Shown here in pieces: positions 1 through 13,799 of a stretch of 64,000 nt of DNA. The DNA comes from Rosa chinensis (Eukaryota; Streptophyta; Magnoliopsida; Rosales; Rosaceae), in the NCBI RefSeq assembly GCF_002994745.2, contig NC_037094.1, forward strand, positions 19,879,001 to 19,943,000, read 5' to 3'. Position 1 is the stretch's first letter; every line of letters begins with the position of its first letter. A model generated the notes under the pieces. It was not told the DNA's origin, ran no database searches, and saw only the letters and a list, made by a program, of their open reading frames with translations. The position numbers and the translations under genes are program-made.

Positions 1-1376
1 TTTTTTTTCCTTTTTTTTGGCTTTTTTCTTTTGTGAGTTTTCTTTTCACTTGTTTTTGCAACCTTTCTTTTTAATTGAAACTAACGTTTATCATTTGATC
101 TATTGTTGCACTGCAGGGTAAGTTTGTCCGATTCTATATTGATTGCAGCAAAAAAAAAAAAAAAATTATGTTAAAAAAATTATTTTTATATTTGAGATAA
201 AAAATTCAGAATAAATGGTAGCTAGGATTTTTTAGTCCTAATTCTCTTATATATATATATATATATATATATTTTAATCGAGATTCTATGCTTTTTCTTT
301 AGTGCCAGCCAAAAAAATGGATTTCCCACTCTTTTCTTTTTTCATATCGCCCATTTTTTTCCCTTCAAAACCTACAACAACAAAATAATTAGATCCTCGC
401 TAAATGTATCAAGGGTGAGGAAATCATTCATCGCTCAAATGAGACTTTTAGCGAGGAATGCTCAAATTCGCCACTATTAAATTTGGCGGGTCTCACAGAA
501 TTTTACGCCAAATTAATAATGACGAAATCGTTATTTTCTCGCTAATAATTTTTTTTTCATGGGGAAATGGTTCCTCGTAAAACACAAACTTTTAGCGAGG
601 AAATATTGATAGTTTGTCGCCATTGAATTTAGCAAGACTTACACAATTTTCTATAAAACTAATAACGAGGAAAGCGTTATTTCCTCGTCAAAAGAAGCCC
701 TCGTAGAATATAAACTTTTAGCGAGGAAACTATTATTTTGTCGCAGTTGAATTTGGTGGGTCCTACACAATTTTCCGCCAAACTAATAATGAGGAAAGTG
801 GTCTTTCCTCACTAATGGCTTCTTTTGACAAGGAAATGGTTCCTCATAGTACATAGACTTTTAGCAAGGAAACCATACTTTTGTCGGCGTTGAATTTGGC
901 GGGTCTTACACAATTTTCCGCAAAACTAATTACAAGGATAATGTTATTTCCTCGCTAATTGCTTATTTTGACGAGGAAATAATTCCTCGTTGAACATGAA
1001 CTTTTAGCGAGGAAACCATACTTTTGTTGCCATTGAATTGGCGGGTCTTACACAATTTTCCGCCAAAATAATAACGACGAAATAGTTATTTCCTCATTGA
1101 ATGTCGTTTTTCGCGATGAAAAAATTCGTCACCCAAGTTTCCTACTTCCTCGCTAATAACATGAAGCTTTGGGAGACCAACTTATTGTCACCTTTAGTGA
1201 TGAATTGAAATATTCATCGTAGAAAGTGATATATAGTGAGGAAAATATATTCCTCGTAGAAAATCTAATAGCATTTAGCGAGGAACCGAAATATTCCTTG
1301 TAAAAGGTGACATTTATTGAGGAAAATAAATTCCTCGCAAAAAATTTGGTCGCTAAAAAGACTTTCTGTTGTAGTG
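1..1376. mobile_element. Right part of a CACTA (En/Spm-like) DNA transposon
   Basis: The sequence ends at 1376 with the complement of CACTACAACAGAAAGTC, the classic CACTA terminal inverted repeat. From about 395 to 1345 it holds many copies of a GCGAGGAA / TTCCTCGC motif in both orientations. Part of this is a degenerate tandem unit of roughly 115 bp that includes TTTGGCGGGTCTTACACAA. Clustered subterminal motifs of this type bind transposase in En/Spm elements. No transposase coding is visible. A CTACAACAACA string near 370 could be a decayed left end, but the host sequence expected on the left is absent, so the element may extend beyond the window. An (AT)n run lies near 250-275. Confidence 0.75.
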
Positions 1377-1823
1377 TATGGTACGATTGATAGAATTTAA
1401 GGTGTGAGTTGTTTTCTGTGTTATATTTGATAGAAACCAAGGAGTGTGTTGCTTTCTATGTTTCATTTTAAAAGAAACCAAGGTGTAAGTTGCTTTCTTT
1501 TATTTCGATTTAAAAGAAAATTAAGGGTGGGTTATTCTCCTTTATTTCGTGGTTTAAGGGATCAAAGCGTGAGTTGTTTTCCTTATTTCTAGTGTGAGTT
1601 GTGTTGACTGTTTTGAGTTACTCATACGGGCTTGCAAAAACTTACCGGGTTTGTTGCGTGGCAATCCAGTGCTCCATTCAAACGGTGTAGGGGTTAATCC
1701 TGCAGGTTAGGATAATCGTGGTTGAAGCTGAGGTAGCGCCTTTGCAATTTTACAGTAGGAAGCCATTTTAGTGACTTTACAGTTATTTGGACTTCCGTTG
1801 TAGTAAGCTCTAAGGAGCATTTA
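1377..1823 (-). mobile_element. Old LTR copy, first segment
   Basis: This segment matches 53030-53113 and 56711-57195 closely, for example at TTACTCATACGGGCTTGCAA and at GGTTAATCCTGCAGGTTAGG. It continues after an interruption at 4635-4859. The paired copy near 57 kb ends in a form that, read on the - strand, begins TGTCACGCCCC, typical of Ty3/Gypsy chromovirus LTRs, so I read this as the same LTR family. Its far side is cut by the CACTA end at 1376. Confidence 0.7.
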
Positions 1824-4629
<2,806 letters not shown>

Positions 4630-4634
4630 ATTTA

Positions 4635-4859
4635 TGTTTTATCTTGTTGTTGCCAATTTAATTCGTAAATTTATATAATATATGACTCTTTGGGGCGAGT
4701 GTATATTGACATAGTGGGTTCAGGACATCAATATGCATTCAATTTAAAGGAAAAAAAAAAGTTTCCAGGTATTTTATATTGATGGCTGAACGATCACGCA
4801 TGTATAATTATGAGATTATATATCGATTTTTATTTGTGTTAAAAATTAGGAGCGTGACA
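4635..4859 (-). mobile_element. Old LTR copy, second segment
   Basis: This continues the LTR segment 1377-1823 after the solo-LTR insertion. It aligns with 57185-57406, including GATGGCTGAACGATCACG and the terminal GCGTGACA. Its right end at 4859 corresponds to the start (TGTCACG...) of the - strand LTR. Confidence 0.7.
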
Positions 4860-7355
4860 TCTTCTTTTTTTTCCTTCTTCTTCTTCCTTCTCTCTTCTGA
4901 ATTCTCCCCCTTTTCTAGACTTCTCCTTTTCTTTTATATCTTGGTTATGTCGGTCTAAGCCGATCCTTCTAGACCTCATTAACTCTCTTTCTTTTGTTAC
5001 CTATAATAACTATCTAATAAAGTTCAACACATATTTATATAGATATTTAGAAATATCTATTGAATGCAGATTCGTAGTGTCATTACGTAACAAGACATAT
5101 TTATATAGATATTTACATTATATATATATATATAAACCCATATGGTGAAGTTGATACAAAACAAAATATGTTGCTAGGAATAGAATTAAACTCTCAAATT
5201 TGATAAATGGTTACTCACATTGCTGAAATATGATTAAAATACGGGTTGTCACATGCATTGACTAATATTGTGCTCTTTCTGTTTATGTTTTGTTGCAGAT
5301 TCGTAGTGTCATTACGTAACAACAATCTTTTGACTGAAATGTTATTGTATTTTCTTTGGATGCTATTTTGCAACATTTGAGATATTGTTAGGATCTACTC
5401 GTTACATACTGGAAATAATGTTGCAAAGTCTAGTGTTTTTTCAGCCTAATGTTGAACTTTTATTTATGGGTGAGTGTTTTTTCAATATAGTTATCTAAAA
5501 TACATTATATTAAGAGTTTCATACCATTGATTATGCGTGTGTCTACATTTATCTAGCCCCTCAGGTAAGTCTTGTTCAATTAATTTTGAACTATACTCGA
5601 TTTTTTTCTTTTTCTTTTGTACACAGAAATTTTTCAAATTTGCAGACTGCGTCTGAAAATGACCTATTGCCAATCTATAAGAGACGAGAAACTTTAAGGT
5701 GCAATATTGGAACCCTAGACAACAAAGGAGTAAATTAGCATGTGTCTTACCCCCTCCTACTTGTATGAGGACAAACTTTGCAATTTAGATGATAATTGAT
5801 TCATGATTGACTTGCCAAATAGAAAAAAGAAAAATAATCAGAATTACAAGGGAGGGTAATTAGGGTAATTTTGTAAAAATAAATTGAATTAAAGTAATAA
5901 AAAAATAGAGGGGGTGTGTGAATAGAGAAAATGGGTGTGTGAATAACACCTAAAAAAACAGTAGTAAAGGAAATTTTTAGAGAGAGAGAGAGAGAGAGAG
6001 TGTTTCTTGGACCTTTAATAGTTTTTTGTTGTTGTTGTTGTTGGTTTTTTTTTTTTTTTTTGTCTAGTTGAACCTTAAGTAGTGACATGCTAAATAAAAT
6101 TGTTGTAAAAAAGATATGTGGAGCTACTTTTAATTAGTTTTTCTTTCAATTCATAACCTACAATTTGCAAATCTCTAGCCAGTCACAATTAACCAAACGA
6201 AACACCAATTCTGAAACAATGAACTAGAAGCTGCTTCAACACTAGGAAAAAAATAAAATCACACACACACAAAAAGAAGCTATTACTTGGTCAGAGGAAG
6301 GATTGAAAAAATAAAATAAAAACCGATATGAGACGTTAGATGCATCTTATACACATGTCACTTTGTTGTTGAAAGCTTAGAGAGCTCAGGTAAATAACAA
6401 GCCCAGGAAAGGATCCTCTACCCTTGAGAAAAGAGAAAAATTGGTCTAGAGTAGTACCCTTTGTCCCAACTGCTTTAAGGCTTGGCGCGATGTGGATGGA
6501 TAGCTCCGAGTATAGCATGTTCTTGTCCTTGCCTACAGATTGAAGCAGTTCCTTCATTATTTTCAGGGCAACATCGGTTTGGTTTCTAATAGATTCTTTG
6601 ATATCTATTATTGCTAGGACAATAGAGGAGCTTAGAGTTTGGATGACGATTGATGTTGGGGTAGTGGTTAACGGCTTCCTTGTGAAGAAAGCTATAGCCT
6701 CAAATTCTAAAAACACAAGATAAATTTGGGAGAAACTATCGATTTTTTTTTGAATTATGGAATGATTAAAGGTGCTTATAGTTATATAGGCAACCAATCG
6801 CTAAATAAAATCAAAGAACGAATCCTAAAAGCCTTTGAAAACAATCGGAAAAAAAACACACACACATATAATATGAGGAGGGATAAGAAGCAGGCATCCG
6901 CACACTGCAAAAGTGCAGACTGATCACAATTCAGCTCTTTAACTTTCTGAATCTGTTCCTAAAATCATCTTCTCTCTGGAAGTATCTCAGAGACGTTAAA
7001 ATCATAAATAATCTCAGATGGCCTTTGATTCCTCCAAATCCATCTCCTCCCACCATTGCAATTCATACCTATCTGCAAGCAGAGGTTTGGGGTTTCTTGT
7101 GGATTTGACATTCTTCCAAAGTGGGAGCAAAGATAATTCGAGAATGAATAGGAGGATTAACCAAATTGAATAGAATGAAATCAAGCTAGATTTCGATCGA
7201 TCCGCACTTTTTAATGGCGCAGTGTGCATGTGTGTTTCAGATTGTTTTCAAAGGCTATTATATATTTTAACAATAATTCAAAACATATTTACATCCTCAT
7301 GCAAATGGAATCACTTGTAGATTTATATTTACAAGAAGATATACTTCATTGTTCA
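4860..7355. other. AT-rich intergenic DNA with a 29-bp direct repeat
   Basis: No gene is recognised. A perfect 29-bp repeat (TGCAGATTCGTAGTGTCATT and the following 9 bases) lies at 5065-5093 and 5294-5322. The string ACATATTTATATAGATATTTA occurs near 5030 and again near 5095, suggesting a local duplication. A short GA tract lies at 5982-6000 and a TTG repeat near 6028. One open frame on the - strand is listed separately. Confidence 0.6.
6336..6797 (-). CDS. Unrecognised open reading frame, 153 codons
   Basis: This is the longest frame in an otherwise gene-poor stretch. I do not recognise its family. It has a fairly ordinary amino-acid mix, with a helical-looking middle (KIMKELLQSVGKDKNM), no signal peptide, and no clear motif. 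It could be an exon remnant of an unidentified gene or a chance frame in transposon-derived DNA. No splice partners or conserved domain were found, so it should be treated as hypothetical. Confidence 0.15.
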   Translation of the reverse strand: MVAYITISTFNHSIIQKKIDSFSQIYLVFLEFEAIAFFTRKPLTTTPTSIVIQTLSSSIVLAIIDIKESIRNQTDVALKIMKELLQSVGKDKNMLYSELSIHIAPSLKAVGTKGTTLDQFFSFLKGRGSFPGLVIYLSSLSFQQQSDMCIRCI

Positions 7356-7363
7356 TTTTCATA

Positions 7364-8147
7364 CAGCGTTCTAAAACTCGGCCGCCCAGGCGGCGCCTAG
7401 GCATTGGGCGGTAGCTCTCCGACTCGAGCGGTGCTAAATCGGTGGGGTTGGGCGTCCGTTGAGGCGGCCTAGGCGGGCGACTAGGCGGTTGAGCGGTTAG
7501 GCGCTAGGCGGCCTGTCGTCGAATCTGGAGGTGCAGTAAACCATGAATCTGTCACTAGACAAGCTCTTATGCAACCAAAGACGTAGATCTCGGTCATGAT
7601 CCCCGAGGTCTCCCTGATAAGGAAAATCAGATGAAAGACTTGAAGAGGAACCTGTTGGTCCAAGTCGGGTTCTTGCCTCTGAGTCTGCCGATGTAATCTA
7701 TTGGGTTCTCTTGCAGGTGTCCATGTAATCTGTTGGGTTTGTATTGAATAGGGAATGACAGAGCACTAATCATGGTAAGAATGAGCGAGAGTGATGAACT
7801 GAGAGAGTTGCGATAGTGGAAAACTGGAAATCAAGCGAGCACATGAGTTCTTGAGTAAATGGTGCATAGCCATGATGGCGGAGATAACAAAGGAGAGAGA
7901 GACGACTAGAATTTACATAGACAGAGTGATTGAAATCATGTGTCCCTTTATTCTTGGTGGCCATCAGGCCGGCATCATGTCATGTGTTCGAATGAGTTTG
8001 GAATCTGGGAATAAAATTCTTATTGTATATCCTCATTATTCTTATTTATTAACAATAAGTCTTTATATATATAATTATATATATATATATGAATGAGTTA
8101 ATAAGTCTTTATATATATAATTATATATATATATATATGTATACTCA

Positions 8148-8200
<53 letters not shown>

Positions 8201-8324
8201 TCTTATTTATATTTTTGTATGTTGTAAAATATATTAAAATTAAAAAAATTAAAACCGCCTAGGCGTCTGGGCGCTAGTCCCTTGCCCACCGCCTGAGTAA
8301 CGCCTAGTGATTTTTCGAACCTTG
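7364..8324. mobile_element. hAT-like non-autonomous DNA transposon (961 bp)
   Basis: It is flanked by a perfect 8-bp duplication TTTTCATA at 7356-7363 and 8325-8332, the length typical of hAT elements. The left end CAGCGTTCTAAAACTC and the complement of the right end CAAGGTTCGAAAAATC form imperfect terminal repeats. Just inside both ends are stacks of GCCTAGGCG / GGCGGCC-like motifs, partly self-complementary, as in a repeat family common in plant genomes. The interior contains no transposase. It has expanded (AT)n tracts around 8064-8200. Confidence 0.8.
8142..8198. repeat. (AT)n tract within the hAT-like element
   Basis: Long TA dinucleotide runs follow two near-copies of a motif AGTCTTTATATATATAATTA at about 8058 and 8103. 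The tract is probably a replication-slippage expansion within the transposon. Confidence 0.9.
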
Positions 8325-8758
8325 TTTTCATATATGTCTTTTGATGAAACTTGTATTATACATTTTTTATGAAACTTCTACTATATATACTTGTATGTCA
8401 TATACACATGATCCAACAGTGTATGATCATACACTGTAATGAGCAGTAGACAGCCCTTGCAATACTCACACTGTGAATCATGCGTGTATGTCATATACGC
8501 ATGTATAGTAGAAGTTCCGGTATTTTGAAGCATGGCTTAGTTCTTTCATCCAGTTGAGGGGATATTAATAGATCTTGGGCCTTTATCTTCTAAAGCTTCC
8601 TCCATGGCCCATTTGAAGCATCTTGCTAGCTAGTTCTTGGTGATGGATTTCTCAATTTTCAATGGATAAAGGTTTTCTAGTCTCACCTATATACCACCTT
8701 CTTTTCTTTTCTGTCATGAGCCTAAGCCAATTTAGTACTTTCATGTTCTTTCTTTTAA

Positions 8759-9941
8759 GGGAAAAAGATGCAAACAGTACCTGACCTTTGGCCCATTAGT
8801 AACTTTAGTACCTGAAAAAAAAATATATCACTTTGGTACCTCAAGTTCGAACCACGACCCAACATTAGTATCTGGACCGTTAACTCCGCTTAACTCCGTT
8901 AAGGAGACTGCCAGCTGTCATATTTCAAAGGGTATTTTCGTCTATTTGTATCTTAATTAATTTTTTTTTCTTTAAGCATTTTTTCCTCTCTCTCTCCTTT
9001 CTTATTTTCTTCTTCCCTCTCTGCAGATCAACCTGCAGATTCCTCATCCTTCCACTCAATCTCTTCTTCTTTCTCTTTGTCCTCATCCAGTCACGATGCC
9101 GCCTCCCACCCCACCACACCAATCCCCACCAGCGATCAATCCTGCGAGGGACAACCCGAAACTCGACCGCCGCCGCAGTCTCCCCCTTCCTCACTGCACA
9201 AGCCACCGCCGCGATCTCCCCGATACGAATAAGAGGACGATCTCCCCTAAACCCTAAATCCAAATCTTTACATCCAAAGCCCCAACCTTTCCCCAATTCC
9301 CTGCCGTTCCTTCAAAATCAATTTCAAACGATGCTCTGCCTCGTCGTTTCGATCTCCTCCACATCAATTTCATGAATTTCTTCCTCTTCCCCTAACTCCC
9401 CAGTTTCACCAGAACCCAGTTGCTTTGAAACACCAGCAACCATCCTCCTCCCCAATTTAGAGTTGAGTACCTTTGGGTTTTGGGTTGCTTTTCGCGCGTT
9501 TTCTGACCTGGGTATCGAGTTTCTTCGGCGAAATCGCCCCGATTTGTAGAAATTGGACTGTGAAAACAATTGCAGGGGCGATGATGAAGAAGACGATAGT
9601 GATGGGGATGTTAGGAGGTGGAGGATTTCGTGATTAATTGGAGGGAAGACTAAGCAGTTGCGTCCTCATATCTATTTTTTTTTTTTCTTCTTATTCATGC
9701 TTTCTGGATTTGGTTATTGTGTATGAATGTTTGATGCATCTTGGTTTGAGTATTTTTGGGTTGATTTTGATGGAATCAAAGCTTCCTTTGGAAGTCTGCC
9801 GACTGTTTATGTTCTAAGGCATCAATGGGTCTATTCGTGTGAGAAGGCCAAGCAGGAGCTGGATTATAGTCCTAGACACATGAAGGAAGGATGAGGAATC
9901 GGCAGGTTGATCTGCAGAGAGGGAAGAAGAAGATAAGAAAG

Positions 9942-9972
<31 letters not shown>

Positions 9973-10194
9973 TGCTTAAAGAAAAAAAAAATTTAATTAA
10001 GATACAAATAGACGAAAATACCCTTTAAAATATGACAGCTGGCAGTCTCCTTAACGGAGTTAAGCGGAGTTAACGGTCCAGATACTAATGTTGGGTCGTG
10101 GTTCGAACTTGAGGTACCAAAGTGATATTTTTTTTTTTCAGGTACTAAAGTTACTAATGGGCCAAAGATCAGGTACTGTTTGCATCTTTTTCTC
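8759..10194. mobile_element. Mutator-like (Pack-MULE) element with long TIRs, 1436 bp
   Basis: It is flanked by a perfect 9-bp duplication TTCTTTTAA (8750-8758 and 10195-10203), the Mutator hallmark. The terminal inverted repeats run about 290-310 bp (8759-9052 against 9886-10194). They start GGGAAAAAGATGCAAACAGT on the left and GAGAAAAAGATGCAAACAGT as the complement of the right end. The arms include CCGTTAACTCCGCTTAACTC and its complement. There is no transposase. The interior (about 9053-9885) has gene-like base composition and a recognisable dehydrogenase fragment, so it is a Pack-MULE. A 9324-9569 frame on the - strand, rich in Glu at its end, may be another captured exon but is not recognised. 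Confidence 0.88.
9784..9891 (+). pseudogene. Captured C-terminal fragment of an extended-SDR (farnesol dehydrogenase / 3beta-HSD-like) gene
   Basis: The frame reads HQWVYSCEKAKQELDYSPR in its centre. This matches the conserved motif near the C-terminus of plant NAD-dependent extended short-chain dehydrogenases of the farnesol-dehydrogenase type, where a substrate-domain helix is followed by Lys-x-Glu-Leu-x-Tyr-x-Pro-Arg. Only about 36 codons are visible. The Rossmann domain and catalytic YxxxK are absent, so it cannot be functional on its own. It lies inside a Mutator-like element beside the right TIR, which implies transposon capture. The exact donor within the SDR family is uncertain. Confidence 0.6.
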
Positions 10195-10315
10195 TTCTTT
10201 TAAATAGTCGAAATGATAATAGAGGTTACAGGGGTCTATAAGACCAAATTTCATCACGGAGCTAGCAAAAGAATTTTAGGTGAGCGAATTTCAGTTAGTT
10301 ATTAATATCTTTTAA

Positions 10316-10851
10316 GGAGAATATCACAAATGGTCACTGAATTATGATCTGTTCGACACTTTGGTCACTCAACTTTTACATCACTTTAGTCACTCAAGTT
10401 AAATATCGTCAATCACTTTAGTTATTCTGTTTATGTTTTTATTTGTTTCTTCCTCTCCCATAACTCTTTGTTCTGTGCATGGAGCATGGACCATTGTTTG
10501 AATATGTTGGTGAACCAATAGAATATGCATGACCCTGGGCATTTGGAATTGAAGCTTTGTTTTCTCCAATTTGGCTTGGATTAGATGCAAAAGTGGGATT
10601 TGAAATTTAGGTTTGGAGGAAAGCGGAAAACCCCATGGACTATACATGCATGTTTTGCTTTTCTAGGTTTGAGGAAAACGGAAAACCTCAACGGCTTGGT
10701 TCTCGCAGTAATAAAGCCGGCGTGTTCATCGTCAACTACAACGTCCCCAAAGAGATTTTAACGGCAATGACTAAAATGATAGACGGTGTTTAAGTTGAGT
10801 GACCAAAGTGTTGAATATGTCATAGTTCAGTAACCATTTGTGATATTCTCC
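10316..10851. mobile_element. MULE-type TIR element, 536 bp
   Basis: The ends are inverted repeats: GGAGAATATCACAAATGGT at the left and the complement of ACCATTTGTGATATTCTCC at the right. Complementarity extends about 110 bp (for example CACTTTGGTCACTCAACTT against AAGTTGAGTGACCAAAGTG). TCTTTT(A) occurs just outside both ends, but a clean 9-bp target duplication cannot be set. The interior has no recognised coding sequence. Confidence 0.7.
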
Positions 10852-13790
10852 CTCTCTTTTATATCAACTATAAAGGAAGTGCGTAACTATTATGATGATT
10901 TTCGGTGAGCTCAAAGGTCTTTCGTTCCAACCTTGATAATGTTGCTTTTGGTATCATGTTGAAAATTTTGGCTAGTTTGAGCTGGGTAAGTCTCCACTTT
11001 GCTCTGCAGAGTTTCTTGCCTGAACCCATCTTCTGAGAAGGTTAAAGAGAGAGAGGGTCACCGAAGACACCGAAGAGGATTCTAGCCAAAAAGGGATGAT
11101 GCAAGCAAAGTAAGTTTATAAGATCTCAGGGTTTAGGGTTGATTTCTGTCACGTGATTTCATTTTTCCTCTTTTCATCGAGCTGTGTGGATGGGTTTGCG
11201 TAGAAGATATTTCTGTAACTAAAGTGATGTCATTTTTCTTCTCTTGTACACCGCCTCAAGTGAGATAAATTTTGTGTCGTACCATATATTGATAATCAAT
11301 GATACAAACACTTGTCACAGTTATGTTTGATTACAAAAGTACCATAAGTTGAAATGTGTTGCATTAGGGCACTAGGTTTAGGTACTTTTAACAGTTCGTA
11401 CCCAATGAGGACTAAATTGATTAGTTAGATTTTATAGTAAAGTAAGATGATGAAACAAAACCTCATCTTTGTATTAGTTAGAGGAAGCAACAGGTTATTG
11501 TACCTCCGCTTCGAATCTGCAAGAAAATGAGAAATATCTAGTTAGATGATCGAAACAAGACCTCATTGGATCTTTGTTAAAATCAAAGGCTATCTAGCTA
11601 GGGTCCAAAATTAGTCGACCGAGTCAATGCAAGTAGCAGCTCGTTATTTGTCTTGTTCTTAGTTGAATCAATCAGATTGATTCAAAGGAAAGGGCGAGGG
11701 CAGGCCTTTGGTTCCTCTAACCCCATCCCTTTTGTAGGACATGCATGTGACATTATATGCGTGTCCTTCGTGTGGTTCAGAAAGAACAAGAAATTCCTCA
11801 TGCCCATGCAACAACATGGCTTCAAGGGTTAGGTGTTGAGATATCGAAAGGGCTAAGCTAGCTTAGCTAGAATCATCTATCACCAGGAGAACAGCTAAAG
11901 GCTAATATAAAAGAAGGGGCTGAAAGCGCCCTAGCTAAAGGGGTGTGTGTGTGTGCACCACCATTCACCACCGCCCGCGCTTTTAAACTAGTTGCTGTTG
12001 CACTCTTTCACTGTAAAGATCTAGAGAAGCCAAAGCCGAAGGGGGTCAGTTGGATCGAAATGCCAAAACATATCAGACACCAGAGCTACACTGGATTTCA
12101 ACTTTATCGGTTCTTACCCAACCCCCACCATGTATACCAAAAATACCCCTATCCCAATCCATCTCCTTCTTCCATCACAGAGAGAGATCGAGCGAGACTC
12201 TGCGAGAAAGATTCAAAGATCCACATGTCCCCACAAACAGCAACAAATAGCTCCTAACAGGCTTTTTACAGTGATAGCTTTTCCTCATTCGTACCTTCAT
12301 ACAGTGGTCGAAATTAGTGTGTATATGACTATGCATATTCATGAGTGCATGGATATCTGGCGTCATGCAGATGTTGCGAGTTGAATTTGATTAATGTGAA
12401 CTGATGACCATCAGACACGTAATAGATTAATCATGACGATCGTGAATGAAAGAATGACATCAAAATAAATTTTATTTTCCTGAGAAACAAAATACATTTT
12501 CCTTTCCGTTACTTCAAATTTTAGGCGACAAAAAGGAACTAAACAGTACCTTCAGTGTATATCATGAATTTATTGATGAAGCAACCTAACCTTAGATACG
12601 AAGTGTATAAAAAACGTGATATAAACCTAGAAAAGAGAAGTACAATAAAACATTATTGCAATATTTTTTTTTCCCCTTCAATCATGGATAATAGTCATAA
12701 AAAAAAAGAAAAAGAAAAAAAACAGATGGCGCTACTATCACCTCTACTATTAATTTCAGATTGTCATATTGTTTTTTGAACAATTTTTTTTTTTTAACAT
12801 ATAGATATTATAAATGGGGGAATGATTCAGTGCACCAACTTGCACTTGCACTTGCACCTGCACCGACATAAATGGATAGTTAGATTATATTAAATGCACT
12901 CTTATGTTATTAATAAAAATATTAATTATAAATATCAAGGGTTGAGATCAGCTCATAAGTGTTGCGTCATTTGCACCGTCGGTGCATAGAATAATTTCTA
13001 TTATATAAATGAGAGAGGCAAATAATTTGGTGTCAAAAGACTTCACCAAAATTTAGTTTTCCTATAATACTCATTCAACTTTTCAAAAAAAAAAAAATTA
13101 CTCATTCAAAACACTTTATTAACTTTACTGATTTAATATTTTCCAAGAATAAAAACTACCCACTAGACCATTAAGCATGGAATGCACCTCCTATATAAAT
13201 TCAAGATCTTGATGATCTTCATTTCTTCTTGGGAATTTCAATATTTGTCTAATTAAGAAAAAATAAACTTTTTCTAACAGTAGTTTATTTTACGTGTATA
13301 ACGCGGGCACAAGGCTAGTAATCTAGTATTATTAAATGGGAGTGACAAAAGTCATTTATGTTGACGAGTTGATCAAATTGAGACAAATGTTCCTTAGTGG
13401 ATCCTAACCCTAGCTAGTCTAAACAAGGAACGACCTTTAGAAATTAAGGGACTGTTTTATGATTTCTTCAACGTAGTAAACAACTTTAGATTTCAGTAGA
13501 TTTGTGATATTAATTCAATCACACCTGTTGTTGTAGTTTTGCGGATAATGGAATCATTTTTATTGTCGGATTGTAGGATAGTTATAATTCATGAAATTAT
13601 CAAGTTGATGATCGAGTATATTTTCCACTCTATATATATCTATGTATCTATACAAAGTAAAACTCCATATGTTACGGTTTGAACTAAATGCTTCTGTGGA
13701 GTGTGCTTGTTGGTTTGAGTTCAACTATTTCCTATGCTAGAGTATGCATGCATAAAACTTGACATTTTTGTTCATAATACCTAAAGTTCT
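10852..13790. other. Gene-poor intergenic DNA
   Basis: No gene, RNA gene or intact transposon was recognised. A small element-like patch at about 12828-12995 has TGCACC-rich ends (GTGCACCAACTTGCACTTGC at the left; CACCGTCGGTGCATAGAATA at the right), suggesting a degenerate MITE. Short frames near 11943-12384 overlap each other in different frames and show no conserved motif. Confidence 0.5.
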
Positions 13791-13799
13791 TAAATAAAG

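Noticed and set aside
8925..9296. 123-codon - strand frame
   Set aside because: It spans the TIR and interior of the MULE, is dominated by Arg/Lys low complexity, and has no family match that I recognise.
10085..10130. GGTTCGAA-type string suggestive of a tRNA T-arm
   Set aside because: It lies in the MULE terminal repeat, occurs in inverse at the other end, and no cloverleaf can be drawn.
11650..12260. Possible microRNA precursor in a hairpin-looking stretch
   Set aside because: No known plant miRNA sequence (156, 159, 164, 166, 167, 171, 172, 319, 390, 396, 482) was found and the pairing is weak.
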